A stretch of DNA of 32,087 bases from Gemmatimonadota bacterium. GTDB taxonomy: Bacteria; Gemmatimonadota; Gemmatimonadetes; Palauibacterales; Palauibacteraceae. Both the position numbers and the translations under genes were made by a program. Positions 15,333-23,226 of this stretch are shown in pieces (position 1 is the stretch's first letter; each line of letters starts with the position of its first letter). The notes beneath the pieces were generated by a model, which saw only the letters and a program-made list of their open reading frames with translations, was not told the origin of the DNA and did no database searches. Where the stretch lies: assembly GCA_022360695.1 (NCBI GenBank), contig JAKSCH010000485.1, forward strand, positions 1 to 32,087. The letters are read 5' to 3'.

Positions 15333-16082
15333 ATGAACACCATCGTTTGCATCAAGCGCGTGCCGGATTCGGCCACGCGCGTGAAGATCGGCGCCGACGG
15401 CGCCTCGCTCGACCCCGACGGCGTCAAGTTCGTCGTCAATCCGTACGACGAGTTCGCGCTCGAAGAAGCGATCCGCCGAAAGGAAGATGCCGGCGAAGGG
15501 ACCGTGATCGCCATCAGCGTCGGGCCATCGGAGACCGCCGAAGCGGTTCGCCAGGCGCTCGCGATGGGCGCGGACGAGGGCGTGCTCCTCACGTGCGACG
15601 GATCGCACGACCCGATCGCGGTCGCCCGCGCGCTCGCCTCCGAGATCGAGGGCCGCGCGTACGACCTCGTTCTCTTTGGCAAGCAGGCGATCGACGACGA
15701 CAACATGCAGGTGCCCCAGCTCGTCGCCGAGTTCCTCGGTCTGCCGTGCGCCACGGTCGTCGTCGGTCTCGAGATCGACGGTGGACGGGCCACCGCGCGT
15801 CGCGAGGTAGAAGGCGGTCACGAGGTGATCGAGTTCTCGCTGCCCGCCGTCGTCTCGACGCAGAAGGGGTTGAACGAGCCGCGATATCCGAGTCTCAAGG
15901 GCATCATGGCGGCCAAGAAGAAGCCGCTGGAGGAGAAGGACATCGTCCTCGACGACGCGACCTTCGAGCTCGTGTCGCTCGACCTGCCACCGGCCCCCGC
16001 CGCCGGTCGAATCGTGGGTGAAGGAGCCGAGGCGGTCCCCGATCTGATCGCGGCGTTGCGCGAGGAAGCGGGGGTGCTCTGA
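15333..16082 (+). CDS. etfB: Electron transfer flavoprotein beta subunit
   Basis: The 249-residue protein begins with MNTIVCIKRVPDS and carries NPYDEFALEEAIR, the LFGKQAIDDDNMQVPQLVA nucleotide-binding segment and the partner-docking loop STQKGLNEPRYPSLKGIMAA with AKKK after it. The AMP-site and docking-loop sequences match the group I ETFs that take electrons from acyl-CoA dehydrogenases. Together with the alpha subunit it passes electrons from fatty acid or amino acid oxidation to ETF-quinone oxidoreductase. GAGGCGAG about ten bases upstream supports the ATG at 15333. The stop overlaps the next start (TGATG), giving an etfB-etfA operon. No acyl-CoA dehydrogenase or ETF-QO gene is in the window. 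Confidence 0.96.
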   Translation: MNTIVCIKRVPDSATRVKIGADGASLDPDGVKFVVNPYDEFALEEAIRRKEDAGEGTVIAISVGPSETAEAVRQALAMGADEGVLLTCDGSHDPIAVARALASEIEGRAYDLVLFGKQAIDDDNMQVPQLVAEFLGLPCATVVVGLEIDGGRATARREVEGGHEVIEFSLPAVVSTQKGLNEPRYPSLKGIMAAKKKPLEEKDIVLDDATFELVSLDLPPAPAAGRIVGEGAEAVPDLIAALREEAGVL

Positions 16083-17059
16083 TGCCGAACGTGCTCGGAT
16101 ACGCGGAGGTACGGGACGGGTCCGCGGGGAAAGCGGCGCGCGAGGTATTGGGAGCGGCCGGTGAGCTCGCCGCGGGGTTGGGGGGAGAGGTCCACGCCGT
16201 CGCGTTCGGTCCCTCGGGCACCGGTGTCGCCGTGGCCGGTCTCGGGGGTGCGACGAAGGTGTTCGCCGGTGAGAGCGATGCGCTCGCGATCCCACAGCCC
16301 GACATCGCGGCCGCGGCGATCGCACGTCTGATCGAGGGTGGGGACTACGGCGCCGTCGTCTTCCCCGCGACGGCCGGTGGCAAGGACATCGGGCCGCGGG
16401 TGGCCGCTCGGATCGGGCGCGGGCTCGCCACCGAGGTCATCTCGGCCGAGGTCGAGGGTGGTGTCGTGACCGTCCGCCGTCCGATGTACGCCGGCAAGGC
16501 GATCGCGACGCTGCGTTTCACGGGCGCGCCGGCGCTCTTGAGCATCCGAGCCAACGTGTTCGCGCCGCCCGAGGCCGGCGCGGGCGGTGACGTCGTCGCG
16601 CTCGATGTCGACGAGGGTGACGCCCGCGTCCGCGTCACGGCCGTCGAGCAGGGGGATCGCGACCAGCTCGACGTGGGCGAGGCCACCATCGTCGTTTCGG
16701 GTGGCCGGGGGATGCAGGGGCCGGAGCACTGGCACTTGCTCGAGGGACTGGTGGACGCGCTCGGCGATGAGGCCGCCCTCGGCGCGAGCCGCGCGGTCGT
16801 GGACGCCGGTTGGCGACCCCATGCCGAGCAGGTCGGGCAGACCGGAAAAACCGTTTCGCCGAACCTCTACTTCGCGGTCGGTGTGAGCGGCGCCATTCAG
16901 CACCTGGCCGGGATGCGTACGTCGAAGGTCATCGTTGCGATCAATCGGGACGCGGACGCTCCGATCTTCAACGTGGCGGACTACGGTCTCGTCGGGGACG
17001 TCTTCGAAGTGCTCCCCGCGCTCACCGACGCGGTGCGCGACGCGCGCGGAGGCGGCTGA
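16082..17059 (+). CDS. etfA: Electron transfer flavoprotein alpha subunit
   Basis: The 325-residue subunit has the N-terminal alpha/beta domain and the C-terminal FAD domain with all hallmarks: VVSGGRGM, ASRAVVDAGW, QVGQTGKTVSPNLYFAVG, SGAIQHLAGM, VAINRDADAPIFNVADYG and LVGDVFEVLP. These residues bind FAD in the alpha/beta heterodimer. The start ATG overlaps the etfB stop by one base, so the subunits are made in equal amounts. Length is standard for the family. It is followed 22 bases later by an xdhC-like gene on the same strand, so etf and molybdenum-cofactor genes may share a transcript, although they have no obvious biochemical link. Confidence 0.96.
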   Translation: MPNVLGYAEVRDGSAGKAAREVLGAAGELAAGLGGEVHAVAFGPSGTGVAVAGLGGATKVFAGESDALAIPQPDIAAAAIARLIEGGDYGAVVFPATAGGKDIGPRVAARIGRGLATEVISAEVEGGVVTVRRPMYAGKAIATLRFTGAPALLSIRANVFAPPEAGAGGDVVALDVDEGDARVRVTAVEQGDRDQLDVGEATIVVSGGRGMQGPEHWHLLEGLVDALGDEAALGASRAVVDAGWRPHAEQVGQTGKTVSPNLYFAVGVSGAIQHLAGMRTSKVIVAINRDADAPIFNVADYGLVGDVFEVLPALTDAVRDARGGG

Positions 17060-17081
17060 CCTCCCCGCCGCAGAGGATGGG

Positions 17082-18119
17082 ATGAGCATCAGAGCCATAC
17101 GGGAGTCGCTCGACCGCTGGGAACGGCGCGGGGATCGCGTCGCGATCGCCACGCTCATCGGCGTGCGTCGATCCGCGCCGCTGCCGCCGGGCGCGCGCTT
17201 CGCTCTCTCCTCGCGGGGCGAATGGGCCGGCTCGATCTCGAGCGGTTGCGTGGAAGGCGACGTGCACGAGCGGCTCTCGGCACTGCTCGCCGGGGCGGAC
17301 CCGGACACGACGACCTACGGAATCACGGACGAGATGGCGGCGGACGTCGGGCTCTCCTGCGGCGGCGAGATCGACATCCGTCTCGATCTGCACGACCCGA
17401 CGCACCCCGCCTGGGTCGCGCTCGACGCCGCGCTCGACGCCGGTACCCCCGCGGTGCTCGTCACGGGTGTCGGGGCTCGGACGCGCTCGGGCGCGCTCGC
17501 CCTCGTCGCCTCCGAAGCGACGGGGACGCTCGGGTCCGATGAGCTGGATCGAGCCGCGCGCGCGGGTGTGCACGAGTTCATGGGTCGGTCCGACGCGCGA
17601 GTGGTCGATCTCATCGCCGACGATCCCGACACCGCCGTCTTCGTGGAGTCGTTCGTCCGGCGCCCGCGGCTGGTGATCGTGGGCGCCACGCCGATCGGGC
17701 AGGCGCTGAGCGCGATGGCGGCGCGGACCGGGTTCGAGGTCGCCGTGGTGGACCCGCGCGGGGCGTTCGCCGATCCGGCGCGGTTCCCGGAGGCGGAGGT
17801 GCACGAAGCGTGGCCCGACGAGGCGATGGCGGATCTCGAGCTCGACGCCCGCACCAGCGTGGTCGTCCTCACGCACGACGCCAAGATCGACTTGCCGGCG
17901 CTACAGGCGGCGCTCGCGGGTCCCACCGGGTACGTCGGTCTGCTCGGCGGCCGCCGGACCCAGGGCCAACGGCGGGCAGCGCTACGCGAGGGCGGGCTCG
18001 ACGAAGCGACCTGTGATCGGATCCACGGCCCCGTCGGTCTCGACATCGGCGCTCGCACGCCCGAGCAGATCGCGGTGTCTGTCCTCGCGGAGCTGATCGC
18101 GGAGGGGCGGGCCCCCTGA
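17082..18119 (+). CDS. XdhC/CoxI-family molybdenum hydroxylase maturation protein
   Basis: The 345-residue protein has the XdhC N-terminal domain (ARFALSSRGEWAGSISSGCVEGDVHE split across about 45-70, and LSCGGEIDI near 105) and a C-terminal Rossmann domain (VIVGATPIGQALSAMA, FEVAVVDPR, VVLTHDAKIDLPALQAAL, GYVGLLGGRRT, HGPVGLDIGARTPEQIAVS). This family binds molybdenum cofactor, helps add the terminal sulfido ligand and inserts it into xanthine dehydrogenase or CO-dehydrogenase-like enzymes. The ATG at 17082 follows a GAGG and is in frame with the conserved N-terminus; the open frame upstream overlaps etfA and is a shadow. The next gene is a MocA-like cytidylyltransferase, a usual partner. The hydroxylase itself is not in the window. 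Confidence 0.9.
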   Translation: MSIRAIRESLDRWERRGDRVAIATLIGVRRSAPLPPGARFALSSRGEWAGSISSGCVEGDVHERLSALLAGADPDTTTYGITDEMAADVGLSCGGEIDIRLDLHDPTHPAWVALDAALDAGTPAVLVTGVGARTRSGALALVASEATGTLGSDELDRAARAGVHEFMGRSDARVVDLIADDPDTAVFVESFVRRPRLVIVGATPIGQALSAMAARTGFEVAVVDPRGAFADPARFPEAEVHEAWPDEAMADLELDARTSVVVLTHDAKIDLPALQAALAGPTGYVGLLGGRRTQGQRRAALREGGLDEATCDRIHGPVGLDIGARTPEQIAVSVLAELIAEGRAP

Positions 18120-18142
18120 CCGGCACCGACATCGTCCTCGCC

Positions 18143-18712
18143 GTGCTCGCGGCGGGCGCGTCGACGCGGATGCCCGGGACTCCGAAGCTGCTCCTTCCGT
18201 TCCCGGACGAGCCGATCATCCGGCGCTCGGTGACCCACGCGCTCGAATCCGGCGTGCGACCCGTCGCGGTGGTCGTCGAGTCGGCGACCGGCCCGATCGC
18301 AGGGGCCCTCGAAGGCCTCTCGGTGACGATCCTCGAGAACCCCGACGCGGCGACCGGCGCCTCGACCTCGATCCGCGTGGCGGCGGGCTGGGCGCTCGCT
18401 CTCGGTTCCGCGCTCGTCGTGACCCTCGGCGACGAGCCGGGGATCGACCCACAGGTCGTCCGGCGCGTCGCCGACGCCTGGCGAGCCGATCCGCTTCGAT
18501 CGCTTCGGGCCCGATACGACGACCGCGTCGGTCACCCCGTCGTCCTGTCCGATCGCGCGCTTCGCGCCGCCTCGGACATCGCGGGCGACCGCGGGCTCGG
18601 GAGCCACCTCGACGGGCCCGACGATGGGGAGCTCGCCATCCCCGGCCCGGCCCCGATCGACGTGGACACGGAACCGGCCTATCGCGAAGCGTTGGCACGG
18701 CTCACGCACTAG
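18143..18712 (+). CDS. MocA/MobA-like molybdenum cofactor nucleotidyltransferase
   Basis: The glycosyltransferase-A-like nucleotidyltransferase signature LAAGASTRM-(P)G-x-PKLLLPF is at the very start, with TGASTSIRVAAGWAL, VVTLGDEPGIDPQVV (the metal-binding acidic motif), DRVGHPVVL and GDRGLGSHL further on. This layout matches MocA, which turns molybdopterin into the cytosine dinucleotide used by xanthine dehydrogenase-type enzymes. The only standard start is the GTG at 18143, but the family's first beta-strand (DIVLAVLAAG) begins 27 bases earlier. A CTG at 18116, nine bases after GGAGGGG and overlapping the xdhC stop, may be the real start. The protein is 189 residues from the GTG or 198 from the CTG. 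Cytosine rather than guanine specificity is inferred from the xdhC neighbour. Confidence 0.86.
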   Translation: MLAAGASTRMPGTPKLLLPFPDEPIIRRSVTHALESGVRPVAVVVESATGPIAGALEGLSVTILENPDAATGASTSIRVAAGWALALGSALVVTLGDEPGIDPQVVRRVADAWRADPLRSLRARYDDRVGHPVVLSDRALRAASDIAGDRGLGSHLDGPDDGELAIPGPAPIDVDTEPAYREALARLTH

Positions 18713-18784
18713 CGCCCGGGGTTGGTCGCGCGTCGACACGGCGCCGCCCGTTTCCGCTACCCGAGTCGGTGGTCGTCCGCGTCG

Positions 18785-19681
18785 ATGTCGAAACGAGCTC
18801 TGTACACGGTCGCCATCCTGCTCGTATGGGCTTCGACCCTCGGCTGGCACGTCAAACGCCTGTATTTCCGCCCCGCCTCCGACCTCCTCGCCGAGGCCGC
18901 CCGGACGATACCGCCGGGAACGGCGTACTACGCGGTGTTTCGCGGCGAGCGACGGATCGGCTGGGCGCAGACCGACGTCGACACGCTCCCGAACGCGACC
19001 GGCTTCACGTTGAGCGACCGGTTCGTCCTCCGCGAGCCGTTGCTCCCGGGGTTCGAGCCGATGCGGTTCCAGGTCGACGCCACGCTCGGGCCGACCTTCA
19101 CGCTGCAAGATTTCCAGGTCGCGGCCGAGGGCGTGCCGGGAATTCGCCAGGTCCGGGGCGAAGTGCATGGCGACTCGGTGCTCGAGCTCGGCATCCGCGG
19201 CGACGGTCCGGCCCGGCACCAGGAGATCGTCCTGTCGGAGCCCATCGTCGTCGCCACCGCCTGGACGCTACGCTTCGCCGCGGAGCGCGAGGTGGAGCCG
19301 GGCGCCGAGTTCGAGCTCCCCATCTACGACCCGCTCACCGGAACGCACCGGACGATGCACATGACCGTGCTCGAGCGTCGCACGCGGACGTTCCCCGACA
19401 GCGTCACCGCCGTCGATGGCCGATGGATCACGGCGCGCGAAGACACCGTGGAGGCGTGGCACGTCGAGCACGACATGTCCGGCATCACGCTGCGGTCCTG
19501 GGTCGATGAAGATGGTCGGGTGTTCTCGGCCCAGGTGCCCGGCGAGATCCGCCTCGAGCGCACCGCCTTCGAGTTCGCCTACTTCGGGGAAGAAGTGCCG
19601 GAACGGGTGACCCTGCCCGCCGGACAGGCTCGAGCGGCCGACTCCGAGGACGAAGAAGAGGACGACGGAACCGACCGATGA
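18785..19681 (+). CDS. Membrane-anchored extracytoplasmic protein of an ABC operon
   Basis: From the ATG at 18785 (chosen because the hydrophobic segment then begins after a short basic start, MSKRALYTVAILLVWASTL) the product is 298 residues: an N-terminal anchor, then a beta-rich extracytoplasmic domain with YYAVFRGERRIGWAQTD near residue 45. It ends with a strongly acidic tail (SEDEEEDDGTDR). The gene overlaps the ABC ATPase gene by four bases (ATGA), so it is an integral part of the transporter operon. I do not recognise a named domain; the G-x-R-x-IGW strand is reminiscent of secreted beta-domain proteins that carry a Y-x-V-x-x-x-G-x-R-x-G repeat. An accessory subunit or substrate-binding role is inferred from position only. 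Confidence 0.72.
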   Translation: MSKRALYTVAILLVWASTLGWHVKRLYFRPASDLLAEAARTIPPGTAYYAVFRGERRIGWAQTDVDTLPNATGFTLSDRFVLREPLLPGFEPMRFQVDATLGPTFTLQDFQVAAEGVPGIRQVRGEVHGDSVLELGIRGDGPARHQEIVLSEPIVVATAWTLRFAAEREVEPGAEFELPIYDPLTGTHRTMHMTVLERRTRTFPDSVTAVDGRWITAREDTVEAWHVEHDMSGITLRSWVDEDGRVFSAQVPGEIRLERTAFEFAYFGEEVPERVTLPAGQARAADSEDEEEDDGTDR

Positions 19682-20436
19682 TTCGATTGGAAGGGCTGAC
19701 GAAGACGTATGGCTCGTTCACCGCCGTCGATGGTATCGATCTCGACGTGCCGAAGGGAGGTTTGTTCGGACTCCTCGGTCCGAACGGAGCGGGGAAGACC
19801 TCGAGCCTGCGCATGATCGCGGGGATCCTTCGGCCGGACGCCGGACGGGTTCTGGTCGACGGGTTCGACATCGTGGAGGATCCGTACCGCGCGAAGGCCC
19901 GGCTCGGCTACATACCGGACCGACCGTTCGTGTACGAGAAGCTCACCGGTCGCGAGCTCCTGAGATTCTGCGCAGCGCTCTACGGTCAGGAGGGCGAGGA
20001 GATCGAGGAGCGCATCCTGGAGCTGCTTCAGCTCTGGGATCTGGATCGCTGGGGCGACGAGCTGGTCGAGACCTACAGCCACGGGATGCGGCAGAAGCTG
20101 ATCATCTCGTCCGCGCTCGTGCACCGACCGCGCGCGCTCGTGATCGACGAGCCGATGGTGGGACTCGATCCGAAAGCGGCCAAGCTGCTCAAGGATCTGC
20201 TTCGCGCGTTCGCCGACAGCGGCGGTACCGCGCTCATCTCCACCCACACCTTGGAGTTCGCCGAAGCACTCTGCGACCGGCTCGCGGTGATCAACGAGGG
20301 TCGGATCGTGGCCTACGGCACGATGGATGAGCTCCGAGCGTCCGCCGAGTCGGACGACCGGGGGCTCGAGGAGATCTTCCTGCGGCTCACCGGGGGTGAG
20401 TCCCAGGCCGAGCTCCTGCGCGTTCTGGCGGGGTGA
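19678..20436 (+). CDS. ABC transporter ATP-binding protein
   Basis: The 252-residue ATPase has Walker A (GLLGPNGAGKTSS, about 34-46), a Q-loop region (GYIPDRPFVYEKLTG), the ABC signature (TYSHGMRQK, canonical LSGGQ replaced by YSHGM, as in many ABC-2 exporters), Walker B with catalytic Glu (RALVIDEPMVGLDPKA) and the switch histidine (ISTHTLEFAE). It powers the permease encoded 8 bases downstream. The start ATG overlaps the stop of the anchored protein gene, making a three-gene operon. The family (CcmA/DrrA-like) usually exports lipids, polysaccharides, drugs or proteins; which one applies here cannot be told from the sequence. Confidence 0.93.
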   Translation: MIRLEGLTKTYGSFTAVDGIDLDVPKGGLFGLLGPNGAGKTSSLRMIAGILRPDAGRVLVDGFDIVEDPYRAKARLGYIPDRPFVYEKLTGRELLRFCAALYGQEGEEIEERILELLQLWDLDRWGDELVETYSHGMRQKLIISSALVHRPRALVIDEPMVGLDPKAAKLLKDLLRAFADSGGTALISTHTLEFAEALCDRLAVINEGRIVAYGTMDELRASAESDDRGLEEIFLRLTGGESQAELLRVLAG

Positions 20437-20443
20437 GGAACCG

Positions 20444-22177
20444 GTGAGCGTCGACGCCCGCTCGTTCGCCGCCCCCGATCCGATCCCGGCGGGTCGGGCG
20501 ATCCTCGTCCTTCTGCGGCCAAAGCTGCTGAGCGCGCTGGGTCGAAGCGCGAAAGGACGCACGATCGGATCGCGGATCCCGCTGCTCGCGGGGTCGGCGC
20601 TGCTCGCCTTCGTGTTTCTGTTCATCGTCGGCACCCGGCTTCTCTCGGCCCTGCGCGAGGTGCCCGACGTGGGGCCGCTCCTCGCCTCGAAGCTCCTGGG
20701 GCTCGCGCTGCTGCTGTTTCTCGGCATCCTCCTGCTCTCGAACCTCATCGCGGCGCTGTCGTCGTTCTTTCTGGCCAAGGATCTGGGACTCGTCCACGAG
20801 GCACCCGTCGATTGGCTCGGCGTGTACGGGGCGCGACTGCTCGAAACGCTGGGGAGCTCATCGTGGATGGTGCTCCTCATGCTCGCACCGGTCGTGGCGG
20901 TCTATCAGTCGGTGTACGGCGGGGACGCCTTCTTCTATCTCATCGCCGTCGTCACGCTGGTTCCATATCTGATCATCCCCGCGGCGATCGGGAGCGCGAT
21001 CACGCTCGTGCTCGTCCGCGTGTTCCCGGCGCGGCGCACGCGCGACATCCTCGCTTTCGTATCGGTGATCGCCGGCGCGCTGTTGGTCGTCGGGTTACGG
21101 GTGCTCCGTCCCGAGCGGCTCGTGAATCCGGAAGGGTTCCGTAACCTCGTAGACTTCCTGGCGCTGCTACGCGGGCCATCGTCGCTGTGGTTGCCATCGG
21201 AGTGGTTGGCGCAATCGCTGACGGGCTACCTGGACGGCGCGTTCGATCCGTTCTGGCTTTGGTTGTCGTGGTCTACGGCCGCGGCGCTGGTCGCGCTCGG
21301 GGCCGGGCTCCACCGGTGGTTGTACGAGCAGTGCTACACGCGAGCGCAGGAGGGGACGGAATCGGGACAGCGCGGCGATCGACTATGGCGTCTGTTCGGC
21401 GCGATGCTCCGGCCGCTGGGACTCGCGCGGCGTGAGCTCGTGCTCAAAGACGCGCGCATCTTCTTCCGCGACGCGACACAGTGGTCGCAGCTTCTCGTGC
21501 TCGGGGTCCTGTTGTTCGTGTACGTCTACAACATCCGCGTGCTCCCCGTGCAGACGAGCGAGACGCTGAGTCGCTTTCTGGTCGCGATGGTCGTGTTTCT
21601 GAACCTCGCGCTCGCCGGATTCATCCTCGCGGCCGTCGCCGCCCGGTTCGTCTTTCCGGCCTACAGCCTGGAAGGGCGTACCCTATGGCTGCTTCGGTCC
21701 TCTCCACTCGATCCGGCGACATTCGTGTGGTCGAAGTACTGGTCGGGCGCGGTCCCGATCCTCGTGCTCGCGCTCGCGCTGACCGTGCTGACCAACTGGA
21801 TCCTCGGCGTGGCGCCGATGGTCATGACGCTGTCGGTGGTGAGCATCATCGCGCTCACGTTGGCGTTGGTCGCCCAGGCCCTGGCGTGGGGCGTCACGAT
21901 GCCTCGTTTCGAGACGGCGAACGCGGCGCAGATCCCGACATCGCTCGGTGGGATGCTGTTCATGCTCACCTCCCTGTTGAGCCTGGCCGCCGTGATCGCG
22001 GGTCAGTTCTGGGCGATGCGGGGCTACGTATACAGCGGCTTGCCGTGGCGCGAGACGCGCGACCCGACGGGTATCGAGCTTCTGTCGGCGTTCGCGATCA
22101 CCATCACCGTGACGGCGGTGGCGGGCTTCTTCCCATACCGGATCGCGCGTCGGCGCGTGGCGCGGGGGGCGGGCTAG
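20444..22177 (+). CDS. ABC-2-like transporter permease, large
   Basis: The GTG at 20444 has GAGG (20435-20438) upstream and gives 577 residues. At least ten hydrophobic stretches can be seen (for example LLAGSALLAFVFLFIVG, LLGLALLLFLGILLLSNLI, LLVLGVLLFVYVY, VVSIIALTLALVAQALAW, LLSAFAITITVTAVAGFF), with two similar halves separated by a charged cytoplasmic loop (about 305-335, REELVLKDARIF region near 330). A single long permease rather than two half-permeases matches a family of ABC exporters paired with CcmA-like ATPases; the segment SLEGRTLWLLRSSPL and the PDPATFVW-like follow-up are typical of those. It acts in the inner membrane with the ATPase just upstream. The transported substrate is unknown. 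Confidence 0.87.
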   Translation: MSVDARSFAAPDPIPAGRAILVLLRPKLLSALGRSAKGRTIGSRIPLLAGSALLAFVFLFIVGTRLLSALREVPDVGPLLASKLLGLALLLFLGILLLSNLIAALSSFFLAKDLGLVHEAPVDWLGVYGARLLETLGSSSWMVLLMLAPVVAVYQSVYGGDAFFYLIAVVTLVPYLIIPAAIGSAITLVLVRVFPARRTRDILAFVSVIAGALLVVGLRVLRPERLVNPEGFRNLVDFLALLRGPSSLWLPSEWLAQSLTGYLDGAFDPFWLWLSWSTAAALVALGAGLHRWLYEQCYTRAQEGTESGQRGDRLWRLFGAMLRPLGLARRELVLKDARIFFRDATQWSQLLVLGVLLFVYVYNIRVLPVQTSETLSRFLVAMVVFLNLALAGFILAAVAARFVFPAYSLEGRTLWLLRSSPLDPATFVWSKYWSGAVPILVLALALTVLTNWILGVAPMVMTLSVVSIIALTLALVAQALAWGVTMPRFETANAAQIPTSLGGMLFMLTSLLSLAAVIAGQFWAMRGYVYSGLPWRETRDPTGIELLSAFAITITVTAVAGFFPYRIARRRVARGAG

Positions 22178-22258
22178 GTGCGGCGGCCGTCGCCGAACGG
22201 AGCGCGGACGACGCGACCGTGGCTTGCGTGACCGCGTCTTCTCGGTTTGTCGCAGAGA

Positions 22259-22275
22259 GGCTCGCGCGCCGAGCC
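22259..22275. terminator. Hairpin between convergent genes
   Basis: GGCTCG (22259-22264) and CGAGCC (22270-22275) form a 6-bp stem with a 5-base loop, immediately past the stop codon of the minus-strand gene and 82 bases past the stop of the plus-strand permease. No T-run follows on either strand. The location between convergent genes fits a bidirectional terminator. The rest of the 100-base gap shows nothing. Confidence 0.3.
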
Positions 22276-22277
22276 GT

Positions 22278-23054
22278 CTAACCGTCGGTGTGGTAGGTGG
22301 TGAGCCGACGCCGCGCGTCGGAGATCTCCTCGTCGGAGAAGATCCCCTGCTCCTGCGCGACCAGAAGCTCCTGAACTTCCGCTTCCGAGAGCAGATCGAG
22401 CTGGACCGCCACATCTCCAAACCGGAGACGCGGATAGCGCCGCTGTTCGATCAGGATCCGCTCCACATCGGGCGGTTCGAGCAATCTACGGATGATGGCG
22501 ACCGTCCCGAGTGCAAAACGCCGAGGCACGGGCATCTTGCCGGGATCCGTTTCGACGTCCTGTAGGTCGGCGACCAGGGGCGATTCGTCCTTCGGGTCGG
22601 TGTCTCCGGCCGTCGCCTCGCCTACGGCGCCATCGGCCGTGTCCGACGCGTACGGCGGGAGGAACGAAATCTCTTGATCGTCCCCTTCGAGCCCCGCGGC
22701 GAACTCGTGGTAGGAGCGCGATCCCCGCTCGGGGTCGCGACCGTTCTCGCCGTCCGACCCCGAACCGTCCGAGTCGTCGTCCTTTCCCGAAGGGGAGGCG
22801 GGCGATAGAGCGTCGCGGCCACCGAACCCACGTACCATGAGGGGTTTCGCCAGCTCGGCTCCGAGCGACACGGCGTCGAAGCCGGATCCCGCGAAGGCCT
22901 CGGAGCCCGTCGAGAGGCCGCGCGAACGGGCGCTGGCCACGGCCGCGAGAGCCGCCGCGGCCAGGGCCACGAGGGGGGCGGACGCGACGGCACCGACGAG
23001 CGTGACGCCCGCGGCGACCGGCAACACCCACTCCGATTTTCGGGTCCCGCTCAT
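22278..23054 (-). CDS. Membrane-tethered protein with type II secretion ATPase N-domain-like region
   Basis: From the ATG at 23054 (GTG at 23081 is the alternative; neither has a clear ribosome-binding site) the 258-residue product has a hydrophobic N-terminal region (WVLPVAAGVTLVGAVASAPL, VALAAAALAAVASA) that could form one or two membrane helices. A long acidic, Gly/Ser/Asp-rich disordered linker follows. The C-terminal globular part of about 75 residues (LEPPDVERILIEQ, LRFGDVAVQLDLLSEAEVQE, LLVAQEQ) resembles the N-domain found in GspE/MshE and PilB ATPases, seen here without any ATPase. That domain binds nucleotides or c-di-GMP in some relatives; whether it does here is unknown. It is convergent with the ABC permease and transcribed in the same direction as the PLP enzyme gene. 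Confidence 0.66.
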   Translation of the reverse strand: MSGTRKSEWVLPVAAGVTLVGAVASAPLVALAAAALAAVASARSRGLSTGSEAFAGSGFDAVSLGAELAKPLMVRGFGGRDALSPASPSGKDDDSDGSGSDGENGRDPERGSRSYHEFAAGLEGDDQEISFLPPYASDTADGAVGEATAGDTDPKDESPLVADLQDVETDPGKMPVPRRFALGTVAIIRRLLEPPDVERILIEQRRYPRLRFGDVAVQLDLLSEAEVQELLVAQEQGIFSDEEISDARRRLTTYHTDG

Positions 23055-23226
23055 CTTCCGTGGATCCGCGTTTGCCCCCACTGCCGGCGAGGGACGCCAA
23101 CCCCGAGAAAGTCCGGTCTTCTCCGATGTTCTTCGGGCGGCAAGTACCAGACCATGCGCGGCCGCTGACCTCGAGACCGCGCATCTTTCCTTCTGACAAA
23201 CGGTTAGCGCGGCGTCCGGGTCCCGC

